DNA from: JBBQXK01 sp038251625
GTDB taxonomy: Bacteria > Pseudomonadota > Alphaproteobacteria > Rhodobacterales > Rhodobacteraceae
Assembly (NCBI GenBank): GCA_038251625.1
Contig: JBBSBE010000148.1
Span: 1 to 9,146, forward strand
DNA length: 9,146 bases
Direction of reading: 5' to 3'
The notes under the pieces are model-generated. The model did not search any database, was not told where the DNA came from, and saw only the letters and a program-made list of their open reading frames with translations. A program made the position numbers and the translations under genes. This document shows, piece after piece, positions 1 through 5,390 of the stretch (the first letter of the stretch is position 1; each line of letters opens with the position of its first letter).

Positions 1-101
1 ACCACGGATTTCACAACGACACGACACCCCGCTACGATGCCGCAGCGGCAGAGTTGGCGTGGGAGCGGACGATCGCGCACTTCAAGGCGAACCTCGCCTG
101 A
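1..101 (+). CDS. Dienelactone hydrolase family protein, C-terminal end (5' partial)
   Basis: This is the 3' end of a gene that enters from the left edge. The frame starting at base 3 reads HGFHNDTTPRYD, then AAAAELAWERTIAHFKANLA, and stops with TGA at 99-101. An HGF-H-ND-T-PRYD block followed by A-LAW-RT--FF/HFK is the usual C-terminus of carboxymethylenebutenolidase/dienelactone hydrolase proteins. In that family the His of the HGF segment is the third member of the Cys-Asp-His catalytic triad; the nucleophile and Asp lie outside the window. Such enzymes are cytosolic alpha/beta hydrolases that open lactone or ester bonds, but many members have no known substrate, so a precise role cannot be given. 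A strong GC-rich hairpin starts 10 bases after the stop. The gene converges on the phosphate operon at the right, with the phage remnant in between. Only 32 codons are visible, so the family call rests on this motif alone. Confidence 0.75.
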   Translation, partial: HGFHNDTTPRYDAAAAELAWERTIAHFKANLA

Positions 102-110
102 CATCGGTGG

Positions 111-133
111 CAAGGGGGGCCGGGCCCCCCTTG
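111..133 (+). terminator. GC-rich hairpin after the hydrolase gene
   Basis: An 11-bp perfect inverted repeat (CAAGGGGGGCC / GGCCCCCCTTG) with a one-base centre begins 10 bases after the hydrolase stop codon. It is placed as a 3'-end hairpin or terminator. There is no T-run after it, so it is not a classical intrinsic terminator; it may instead stabilise the mRNA end. Its right arm runs into the conserved block CCCCCTTGGACCCCC. Confidence 0.55.
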
Positions 134-253
134 GACCCCCGTGCGCTGGACGCAGCGACGCGGACATGCCTTCCGGCACCAACGGGTGCAACTTCCCCTG
201 CCCCCGGTGGGCCGTCTGCCCCCCGGACCCCCCGAGGATATTTCGACAAAGAT
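126..253 (+). other. Host intergenic 3' element (left copy)
   Basis: No gene is seen here. The stretch begins with CCCCCTTGGACCCCC (126-140), continues with C-runs, and ends with CCCCCCGAGGATATTTCGAC and a few more bases (228-253). The same two blocks, in the same order relative to the upstream gene, follow phoB on the other strand (5484-5498 and about 5391-5417). My recollection is that such GC-run plus GGATATTT blocks are common after genes in Rhodobacteraceae; their function is unknown to me. The element marks the last clearly host-like DNA before the phage remnant. Confidence 0.5.
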
Positions 254-257
254 ATCT

Positions 258-297
258 TGCCCGTAATTATTCTGCAGTGCCGATAATTGGGCCGCAA
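258..297 (+). repeat. Tandem candidate transposase sites, phage right end (R1, R2)
   Basis: Two 20-bp units lie head to tail: 258-277 TGCCCGTAATTATTCTGCAG and 278-297 TGCCGATAATTGGGCCGCAA. They agree at 13 of 20 positions. The first begins with TG, the terminal dinucleotide of Mu-type elements. A third unit at 5243-5262 in the other end matches the second at 15 of 20 positions. Adjacent R1 and R2 transposase-binding sites are the known layout of the Mu right end. Binding itself is inferred. Confidence 0.55.
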
Positions 298-345
298 AAT
301 CGAAACTACATGAGAACAGATCGTTTCTGCTGAACACCAGCGCGC

Positions 346-738
346 TCAGGTGGACGTTCTCTGCCGGTGCCACCATCGGTGAAGGGACGATGCGCTGACG
401 CTGCGGCCCGGCGGGAATCGGGCGGCGATGGCAGCGGCGGCGGCATGGAATGTCATGCTATCCAGACATTCCGATGCGAAGGCGGCGAGCTCGGGGTCAA
501 CGTCCAGGCGTGACGGCGTTCCGCGCTTGTGGGCTTTTCGATAGGCTTGCGCGAGGGCTTCCGCAGAGGGAGCCGTATAGGCCCTGTTAACTGGCGCTTC
601 AATGGCCGTTGAAAGCCCGTTGAAGGCGTCCGCGAGGGCCGATTGAGCCTCGCGGATCGAACGCTCTGCGCGGGCCAGATGATCCTTTGCGGCTTGCGCA
701 GCGTCAGACATGTTCCTGCCTTCCGGGGCCTCCATCAT
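346..738 (-). CDS. Small phage protein with C-terminal HTH-like region, function unknown
   Basis: The product is 130 residues from the ATG at 738, or 121 residues from the ATG at 711 (start MSDAAQ). Both starts have a plausible ribosome site: GAGG seven bases before 738 and GGAAGG seven bases before 711. The ATG at 738 overlaps the Mor-like stop as ATGA, which suggests translational coupling. The N-terminal half is rich in Ala, Arg and Glu and looks alpha-helical. The C-terminal third has the pattern ECLDSMTFHAAAAAIAARFP followed by VSASSLHRWW, resembling a short helix-turn-helix as in small Mu-like phage packaging or DNA-binding proteins. I cannot assign a family. In an intact Mu-like phage I would expect packaging genes next; here the candidate right end follows within 90 bases, so downstream genes have been lost. 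Confidence 0.6.
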   Translation of the reverse strand: MMEAPEGRNMSDAAQAAKDHLARAERSIREAQSALADAFNGLSTAIEAPVNRAYTAPSAEALAQAYRKAHKRGTPSRLDVDPELAAFASECLDSMTFHAAAAAIAARFPPGRSVSASSLHRWWHRQRTST

Positions 739-1082
739 GTCCGGGCCTCGCTCAGATAGCGGCGCACGGTCACGTCAGAGACACGCAATGTGCGCGCGAT
801 ATCGCCGGTTGATCGACCCTGCCATGCCAGCATGGCCGACAGCCACCGCTTGGCCAGCGGCACACGGCGCGGCAGGCGATGGGCGATGGCGGACAGTCGC
901 TTGGCTGCATCGTAGCCGACCAGGCGCTCATGGCTGGACGAGCCCTTTGGATCGTCGGGCAGGTAAAGCTCGGCACCGCCGTAGGCCAGAAGGAAAGTCA
1001 CTGCGAGCTCTGGCCCCAACGCATCGACATAGGGCTGCGCCTGGGCGGTCGGCTGTGGCATCGGGCGGTCGAGCTGGTTCAT
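735..1082 (-). CDS. Mor-like phage transcription activator
   Basis: The product has 115 residues. Residues about 20-45 contain the stretch LGPELAVTFLLAYGGAELYL followed by PDD, resembling the dimerisation part of the Mor/C family (an LG start and a GG-x(3)-Y-x-P strand). Residues about 90-112 (STGDIARTLRVSDVTVRRYL) form a clear helix-turn-helix. Mor-type proteins activate the middle promoter of Mu after early transcription. The start is the ATG at 1082, preceded by AAGGA at six-base spacing. The stop overlaps the next gene by four bases. The position is odd: Mor normally lies between the early and head genes, whereas here it follows the tape measure. A general phage HTH regulator is the alternative reading. 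Confidence 0.6.
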   Translation of the reverse strand: MNQLDRPMPQPTAQAQPYVDALGPELAVTFLLAYGGAELYLPDDPKGSSSHERLVGYDAAKRLSAIAHRLPRRVPLAKRWLSAMLAWQGRSTGDIARTLRVSDVTVRRYLSEART

Positions 1083-1116
1083 CGGCGATCCTTGGCAGGT
1101 TGCGCATTTGTGGGCC

Positions 1117-1150
1117 GCCCCGTCCGCTTGCGGAGACAGACGGACGGGGC
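1117..1150. terminator. Hairpin between tape-measure and Mor-like genes
   Basis: A perfect 10-bp inverted repeat, GCCCCGTCCG (1117-1126) and CGGACGGGGC (1141-1150), flanks a 14-base loop. It lies after the tape-measure stop and before the Mor-like ribosome site. No T-run follows on either strand, so it could be a weak terminator, an mRNA structure or a protein-binding palindrome. The rest of 1083-1227 contains no recognisable gene. Confidence 0.4.
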
Positions 1151-1227
1151 AAACCCTTCGCGGAGGGACAGGTCCGCGATACGAACTGGGGCCAACCTCT
1201 TAACCCCAGACCGATCTCATGATGGTC

Positions 1228-3438
1228 TTAGCCGATCCTCCGCCGGTCATTGGAAATCTGGCTGAACCGTGTGGGCAGGATGGTGCGGTCGTAGGACGTC
1301 AGCATGGATTGCGCGATGTCGATGGCATCCGCCCGCCCCTGCTCGCGGATCGACGCGACAAGGCCCGGCGCAAGGTCGATCTGCATCCGCCCGTTCGACC
1401 CGCCACCGCCGCCGCCCGCAGTGCCGCCCGAAGGGCTGCCCCCGCCGACCGCGCCGCCACGCGCAAAGCCGGGCAGCCCGCCGCCGTTCACCGCCTCGAG
1501 AAGTGCGCGGTTGCGGGCGGTCGCGGCTGCATTGACCACGAACTCGCCGTTCGACAGCATCGCGGGCACGCGGTCATCCGTGGGCCCGCCGGGGCCATAG
1601 ATCATCCCGCCGCCCGCCTTCTTCAGGAAGCCGCCAAAGAGGGTGCCGACAAGCCCGCCACCGCCGCCGCCGCCGAAAAAGCCTGCGAGCGGCCCCTTGC
1701 CCAGAAGCGTGGCCTCAAGGACGGCGCGCTGCAGCGTCTTGATCAGCTGCTCGCCCGCGTTCTTGCCGCCCAGAAGCCCGTCGATCAGCGCATCGCCCGC
1801 CGTGTCGGCGGCGAAGCTCAGCGCGACGGTCGCGGTTTTCTGGGCCTCGATCTGCGTGATGAGCGACGCCACCTCGTTGCGCTGCGCGGCGGTGGCGCCG
1901 GACAGCGCCTGGCGGTTGCGCAGCAATTCCTGCTCGACGGGGTTCACGGCATTCAGGATCGCCAGCTCGTCCTGGTAGCGCTGCGTCAGGTCGGCGATGG
2001 CCTTGGCCGATTGCTCGGCCGCACGGGCCTCGTCTGTCTTGCCGCCGCCGCTGGCGCCGCGCGACGTCTTGCCCGCGTCCCGCAGGATGCGCGCGGCCTC
2101 GGTCGAGATGCCGCCCGATCCGGCGATGAAGCTGTCGGTCCGGCTGGGGTTGACCGACCCGCGTCCGGAATAGACGCCGCCCGAAGGGTCGCGGGCCAGC
2201 GTGCTGCCCTGGGGGCCGAGTGCTGCGATCTTGACGGCCGTCGAAAGCGAAATGCCGAGATTGCGCGCAAGGTCGGCGGCGGCGCCCGAGGCAGCCGCGA
2301 TGCCTTGCGCCAGATCGATCCCGGCAAGGCGCAGCGCGGCCTGTTCGGCGGCCGATAGCTGATCGACCACTTCCCGCGCCTCGGTGTTCATGTCGGCGTA
2401 GCCACCGGCGGCCAGCTCCAGCTGCTCGCGCACGTCGCGCAGGGCCGAGGCGATGGCCTCGGGGCCGCGCGCCGTTTCAAGTGCGGCGATCTGCTGGGCG
2501 ACAAGCTGCGCCGCATCCCGCGTGATCCCGAAATCCGCCGCGAGCCGGGCGACAGCGGTCGGATCGATGCCGTTGATCGCACCCGACGCGCGCTCGATCT
2601 CATCCGCCGAGCGGCCGATGCCGGAAAACGCCTCTGACGCCAGCTGCAGCGCGTCCACATCGAACCGGACCGAGCCCAGCCCGCCCGAAATGCCCCCGAT
2701 CGCGGTGTTGAGCGCGCGGTTCGCGTCGAGCTGCGCCAGTTGCCGCTGCACGTCGAGCAGCTGGATCGCCGCCTCCGTCGACCGCCCGTACTGGCCAACC
2801 AGATCCTCGGCCGAGGTCGCGCGCGACTTCTGCGCGGCATCGAGCGCCTTCATCGCCGTCTCGAGCGATTTCAGCTTGTCCTCGACGGTCGCGACCGTGT
2901 CCCCCGCGCTGGTGAACCACTGCACAACCGAGCCGCCGAGCGTGATCGCCGCGATGGTGGCGAGGCTGATCGGGTTGAGCATCGACACGAAGGCGCTGCC
3001 GAGTGCCCGCACCGCACCGGCAGCCCCGGCGCCCGGACCCAGCGCCTGGGTGATCTGCGTGCCCTGTTGCAGCGCGATCAGAAACGGGCTCTGGCCACCC
3101 GCCAACTGCACGCCGATATCGTTGAACTGCGCCGTCAGGTTTCCGACAGCCCCTGCGGCGCCGCTGCCAGCGCCATCGCGACCACCGGCACCCAGTGCGG
3201 TTCTGACCTGGTTCGCCTTGAGCGCCAGCACGTCCGCGCCCGCGCCCGCCCGCGCCTCTGCCGCCGCGAGGGACGTCAGAGCGCCGCTGAGCCTGGTCGT
3301 TTCGGCCTTGAGCGCGTCAGTCACGGTTTCGGCGCCGCCCAACTTTGTGCGCCACTTCCGCGTTGCGTCCGTGACGACGCCCAAGGCGGCTTTCGCCCCC
3401 TTCGAGGCGCCGCTGATTGTTAGAACGGTCAGGGGCAT
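1228..3438 (-). CDS. Phage tail length tape-measure protein
   Basis: The product has 736 residues. Tape-measure proteins set tail length and are threaded through the tail tube. Residues about 100-135 carry NLTAQFNDIGVQLAGGQSPF and LIALQQGTQI, a hallmark of the lambda-H-like prophage tape-measure family. A hydrophobic stretch follows at about 145-175. The middle is Ala-rich and helical. The end has a polyglycine stretch, then GGPTDDRVPAMLSNGEFVVN, the conserved C-terminal motif of such proteins. The length is near that of lambda H (about 850). The stop TAA is at 1228-1230 and the C-terminus looks complete. The ATG at 3438 lies nine bases after the gpT stop, in the same frame, and has no clear ribosome site, so the native start may be lost or translation may rely on the upstream gene. 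The reading frame is fully open although most other tail genes are gone. Confidence 0.85.
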   Translation of the reverse strand: MPLTVLTISGASKGAKAALGVVTDATRKWRTKLGGAETVTDALKAETTRLSGALTSLAAAEARAGAGADVLALKANQVRTALGAGGRDGAGSGAAGAVGNLTAQFNDIGVQLAGGQSPFLIALQQGTQITQALGPGAGAAGAVRALGSAFVSMLNPISLATIAAITLGGSVVQWFTSAGDTVATVEDKLKSLETAMKALDAAQKSRATSAEDLVGQYGRSTEAAIQLLDVQRQLAQLDANRALNTAIGGISGGLGSVRFDVDALQLASEAFSGIGRSADEIERASGAINGIDPTAVARLAADFGITRDAAQLVAQQIAALETARGPEAIASALRDVREQLELAAGGYADMNTEAREVVDQLSAAEQAALRLAGIDLAQGIAAASGAAADLARNLGISLSTAVKIAALGPQGSTLARDPSGGVYSGRGSVNPSRTDSFIAGSGGISTEAARILRDAGKTSRGASGGGKTDEARAAEQSAKAIADLTQRYQDELAILNAVNPVEQELLRNRQALSGATAAQRNEVASLITQIEAQKTATVALSFAADTAGDALIDGLLGGKNAGEQLIKTLQRAVLEATLLGKGPLAGFFGGGGGGGLVGTLFGGFLKKAGGGMIYGPGGPTDDRVPAMLSNGEFVVNAAATARNRALLEAVNGGGLPGFARGGAVGGGSPSGGTAGGGGGGSNGRMQIDLAPGLVASIREQGRADAIDIAQSMLTSYDRTILPTRFSQISNDRRRIG

Positions 3439-3447
3439 GTCAGCGGC

Positions 3448-3924
3448 TCAGGAAACGAAAGGCGTGACGATCAGATCGGCGGTTGACTTCCAAGGGTTAC
3501 TTTCGCCACCCGTCGCATATTCAGTATTGAGGAGCCGTCGCCCGTCATTTTCCAGCGAAGGTGGAACCACAAGAACATTCGGGGTCACGCCCATGAAGCT
3601 GCCGCCATCCGCTCGCATATTCATCATCGCTGCGCGCGCGGCCGCATAGTTCGCGGCGTTCAGCGGCTGTTTCGAGCCCCAGCACAATTGCCACAAGCCG
3701 TAGCCCGCGTTGAGCCGGGCGCGCACGCCATAGACGAATTGATCGTGCAAAAACACATGCGGGTTGTCGCTCTGGGTCATGGTCGTGAATTCATAGGGTT
3801 CACGTTCCTGAAAGATCAGGGGTTTGACGGGTTTTGTCGTGTCCATCAGGAACCATGCCGGGCCGGTGCCGCCATCGGTGTTGGCGACACTGATCGTCTG
3901 ATTGGCCTCGACCTGTAACCGCAT
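3448..3924 (-). pseudogene. Mu-like major head subunit gpT, C-terminal fragment
   Basis: About 158 codons encode the C-terminal half of a Mu gpT-type major capsid protein (usual length about 300). Recognisable stretches are NPHVFLHDQFVYGVRARLNA with GYGLWQLCWGS, and near the end NVLVVPPSLENDGRRLLNTE followed by GESNPWKSTADLIVTPF, a typical gpT ending. The first half is missing. Upstream sequence changes abruptly to transposase coding in another frame at about 3905-3925, so the ATG at 3924 is probably a chance codon inside the former gene. Only a poor ribosome site precedes it. The fragment cannot form capsids as it stands. The C-terminus and stop (3448-3450) look native, and the tape measure begins only nine bases further on, although several head and tail genes normally lie between them. 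Confidence 0.75.
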
Positions 3925-4456
3925 CGTCCCAGGTGCGGGTAACTTGTACCCGGCGCTTTCCCCGGTCCGATCTGGGGATAGGGATTAGCGCGGAGATGCC
4001 CTTGGACTCAGCCTGATGCACCCAATCCCGCAGCGTGCGCTCTTTCAGCTTAACCCAATCTTGCCCGATGCGATGCTGCAGGGCCGCCGTTTCCCGGAAA
4101 GCTATCGCGCGTGCGCCCGATCCTTTCGGGTGTTCGAGGATTGGCGCTATGACCTTCTGTCTGTCCGCCGCCACCCCGTAATGTCGGTCATCGGGGAAAG
4201 CCTTTATGCGCCGTTTAACGGGCGTTGAAGGCAGGGTTTCAGGGACGTTCAACAGCGCGCGAAGCTCGGCCGAGGCACGGTCCAGGGCGAGGCCCCAGAC
4301 CTTGCCGCCAGCCCCGCCGCGCTGGCTTTCAAATTGGACGACAGGCAGAGTGTGGCCCCGCCATGGCTTGCCGCTACGAGCCTGCGCGAACGCGAGCTGT
4401 GCAGCCCGTACGGTCACTTGGGCGTGCGTGGCAAACCTGTCGGCGGTCAGCATCAT
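3920..4456 (-). pseudogene. MuA-type transposase, N-terminal fragment
   Basis: The gene starts at ATG 4456, overlapping the Ner-like stop as ATGA. About 178 native codons remain of a protein usually near 650-700 residues. Residues 9-70 (including TVRAAQLAFAQARSGKPWRG and GGKVWGLALD) resemble the N-terminal winged-helix DNA-binding domain, which in Mu binds the enhancer/operator. Residues about 90-175 (including DWVKLKERTLRDWVHQAESK and PRSDRGKRRV) resemble the following end-binding domain. The DDE catalytic domain and the MuB-interacting tail are absent. After TRTWDDAV the frame runs into out-of-frame gpT sequence and stops at 3800-3802, giving a 218-residue hybrid if translated. Such a product could still bind phage ends or operator and act as an inhibitor; that is inference. 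The family call rests on motif memory, not on a search. Confidence 0.7.
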
Positions 4457-4659
4457 GCGGTTTCTCGCACCTTTGCCAGAAAGCGGCGCATTAGCGCCGT
4501 GGCCTTCGGACCTTGTCGCTTTCCAGAAAGAGCGGGTGTCACCGCCTGGCGGACGAACCCATGTTGCAGGCAGAACGCTGCCAGCGAGGTGCCGCGCGCA
4601 ACGAGTAGCGCGCGAACGTCTTTCAAAAGCGCGTCGGACGGTGTATCAAGATGCAGCAT
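4453..4659 (-). CDS. Ner-like small DNA-binding protein
   Basis: The product has 68 residues starting at the ATG at 4659, which has GAGG at six-base spacing. A TTG at 4671 would add four residues but lacks a ribosome site. Residues about 18-60 (LVARGTSLAAFCLQHGFVRQ and GPKATALMRRFLAKV) look like a compact Cro/Ner-type helix-turn-helix. Ner in Mu is the first early gene and turns down both the early and the repressor promoters. The position fits: it is divergent from the CI-type repressor and directly upstream of the transposase, with a four-base stop/start overlap that implies coupling. The palindrome at 4686-4716 is the obvious target. The family call is based on position and fold-like pattern more than on strong sequence identity. 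Confidence 0.6.
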   Translation of the reverse strand: MLHLDTPSDALLKDVRALLVARGTSLAAFCLQHGFVRQAVTPALSGKRQGPKATALMRRFLAKVRETA

Positions 4660-4685
4660 GCGCAACCTCAAAGCGCCGTGTTTGG

Positions 4686-4716
4686 GCGCATTGCAACATT
4701 GTAAGTTGCAATGCGC
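4686..4716. promoter_or_regulatory. Operator palindrome in the divergent early/repressor control region
   Basis: A perfect 12-bp inverted repeat, GCGCATTGCAAC and GTTGCAATGCGC, flanks a seven-base centre ATTGTAA. It sits between the divergent repressor (start 4734) and Ner-like (start 4659) genes. Three TTGYAA units occur at 4692, 4700 and 4707. The symmetry and position suggest the binding site of the CI-type repressor, the Ner-like protein, or both. It overlaps the predicted early promoter, so binding would block transcription. Confidence 0.65.
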
Positions 4717-4724
4717 AAAGTCAA
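4698..4724 (-). promoter_or_regulatory. Predicted early promoter reading into the Ner-like and transposase genes
   Basis: On the minus strand TTGACT (4719-4724) and TACAAT (4698-4703) match sigma-70 -35 and -10 boxes, separated by 15 bases, which is short of the ideal 17. The -10 box lies in the centre of the operator palindrome. I do not see an equally good promoter for the repressor in the other direction. Confidence 0.4.
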
Positions 4725-4733
4725 GAGGAAGGC

Positions 4734-5174
4734 ATGGTCGAGACCGCCGACGAAGTCATTGATGTGTTGCGGAAGCGCTTCAGGGTCTCCACTGACCAGG
4801 CGCTGGCGGAGCAACTGCATCTAGGGCGCAGCACCGTGACGAGCTGGCGGCGGAGGGGCTCAGTGCCGGACCGCTACGTCAGAATGGCATCGGAACGGCC
4901 TACTATCTTGCCGGACCTCGTGAATCCTCAGTTCGACGACACGGAAAGAAGTGCGCTGACCTTGGCGCTTGTTCGCTTCATTCGCGACAACGCTTCGGTG
5001 ACGCAGGACTACCAAGCCTTCCTCTCCAAGGGAGGGTTTCTCCCGGCGAAGCTTGCAATTGCCATGGAGAAGGCACTCCTAGATGTGAGCGCGCGCATGG
5101 AGGAAGGAGAGTTGGAAGACGCTTGGCGCGCGCTCAACCTGATCGTCTTCGAAGAGCTCTTTCAGGCGAAGTAA
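4734..5174 (+). CDS. Phage CI-type repressor
   Basis: The product has 146 residues. The ATG at 4734 has a strong ribosome site (AGAGGAAGG just upstream). The open frame extends further upstream, but that part is antisense to the transposase and Ner-like genes. Residues about 4-46 (ADEVIDVLRKRF, then STDQALAEQLHLGRSTVTSW and RRRGSVP) match the helix-turn-helix of the bacteriophage CI repressor family: ALAEQLHLG, then STVTSWRRRGSVP. The C-terminal part (about 60-146) is acidic and helical, with no LexA/CI-type Ser-Lys autocleavage motif that I can see, so induction by RecA cleavage is not supported. It is likely to keep the early genes silent through the operator just upstream and to give immunity to related phages. 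The gene looks complete. The stop codon lies in the loop of a small GGCGAAG/CTTCGCC hairpin. Confidence 0.75.
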   Translation: MVETADEVIDVLRKRFRVSTDQALAEQLHLGRSTVTSWRRRGSVPDRYVRMASERPTILPDLVNPQFDDTERSALTLALVRFIRDNASVTQDYQAFLSKGGFLPAKLAIAMEKALLDVSARMEEGELEDAWRALNLIVFEELFQAK

Positions 5175-5240
5175 GCTTCGCCAATCACTTCGCCAATCCC
5201 CCCCGCATGTAATGAAATCAAGGGTTTACGATTGGCGAAG
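5165..5240. repeat. Array of GGCGAAG / CTTCGCC boxes after the repressor gene
   Basis: Four copies of a 7-bp core occur in 76 bases: GGCGAAG at 5165-5171, CTTCGCC at 5176-5182 and 5188-5194, and GGCGAAG at 5234-5240. The last three extend to an 11-bp match, CTTCGCCAATC. The first two form a hairpin across the stop codon (GGCGAAGTAAGCTTCGCC), and the two direct copies are 12 bp apart. The array may terminate the repressor transcript or bind a protein near the phage left end. Confidence 0.5.
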
Positions 5241-5242
5241 AC

Positions 5243-5262
5243 TGCCGGTAATTGACGTGCAA
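5243..5262 (+). repeat. Candidate transposase site, phage left end, inner (L3-like)
   Basis: The unit TGCCGGTAATTGACGTGCAA matches the second right-end site (278-297) at 15 of 20 positions and the first (258-277) at 14 of 20. All share TGCC, TAATT and GCA in register. Its orientation is the same as that of the right-end sites. Its position inside the phage left end fits an inner Mu-type L site. The name is given by analogy only. Confidence 0.5.
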
Positions 5263-5279
5263 CGGCGCGCATAGATACC

Positions 5280-5299
5280 TTGCAGAATCAATCACTTAC
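5280..5299 (-). repeat. Weak candidate transposase site, phage left end, middle (L2-like)
   Basis: On the minus strand GTAAGTGATTGATTCTGCAA shares the stretch ATTCTGCA in register with the first right-end site (258-277), but only about half of all consensus positions. Mu also has a weaker middle site. This call is tentative. Confidence 0.25.
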
Positions 5300-5334
5300 G
5301 CGCGATACTCGCTACGTCAATCGAGGACGCTCCG

Positions 5335-5354
5335 TTGCACACCAATTTCGCGCG
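5335..5354 (-). repeat. Candidate outermost transposase site, phage left end (L1-like)
   Basis: On the minus strand CGCGCGAAATTGGTGTGCAA agrees with the inner left site in the AATTG and GTGCAA blocks; over AATTGNNGTGCAACGG, 14 of 16 bases match 5250-5265. It begins with CG where TG is expected, so the end may be mutated or the true border may lie a few bases away. Bases between this site and the phoB 3' element (5355-5390) hold no gene. Confidence 0.4.
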
Positions 5355-5390
5355 GTTCAAAGAAGAAGCGAGGGCCGGGCGAGCCTGCTT

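Larger units (their letters stand above)
258..5354 (-). mobile_element. Mu-like transposable prophage remnant, internally deleted
   Basis: A phage-derived block lies between two convergent chromosomal genes. On the minus strand it keeps parts of a Mu-type map: Ner-like gene, transposase N-terminus, gpT-type major head C-terminus, tape measure, Mor-like activator and a small phage gene. The repressor is divergent at the left end. Candidate transposase sites of one 20-bp family lie at both borders (258-297 and 5243-5354), giving a length of about 5.1 kb against roughly 37 kb for a complete Mu. Missing are the transposase catalytic domain, the MuB ATPase, lysis, terminase, portal, protease, sheath or tube genes, baseplate and fibres. 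The right border at TG (258) is reasonable. The left border is less sure because the outermost site does not end in the expected CA, and no 5-bp target duplication is evident. Confidence 0.75.

Noticed and set aside
32..376. Minus-strand open frame of 114 codons at the left side
   Set aside because: It crosses phage, host intergenic and hydrolase sequence, has no ribosome site, and its C-terminal part is a translated GC-run.
1219..2358. Long plus-strand open frame of 379 codons
   Set aside because: It is antisense to the tape-measure gene, has low-complexity Arg/Ala/Gly composition without family motifs, and results from GC-rich codon bias.
2453..3649. Long plus-strand open frame of 398 codons
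   Set aside because: It is antisense to the tape-measure and gpT fragments, is Ser/Ala/Pro-rich and shows no recognisable domain.
364..3880. An 18-bp near-repeat (CCGGTGCCACCATCGGTG at 364-381 and 3863-3880 with one mismatch)
   Set aside because: The two copies lie in unrelated coding contexts and do not coincide with a junction; with this base composition it is probably chance.
4206..4733. Upstream extension of the repressor frame to 4206
   Set aside because: This part is antisense to the transposase and Ner-like genes; the ATG at 4734 has a strong ribosome site and starts the recognisable repressor domain.
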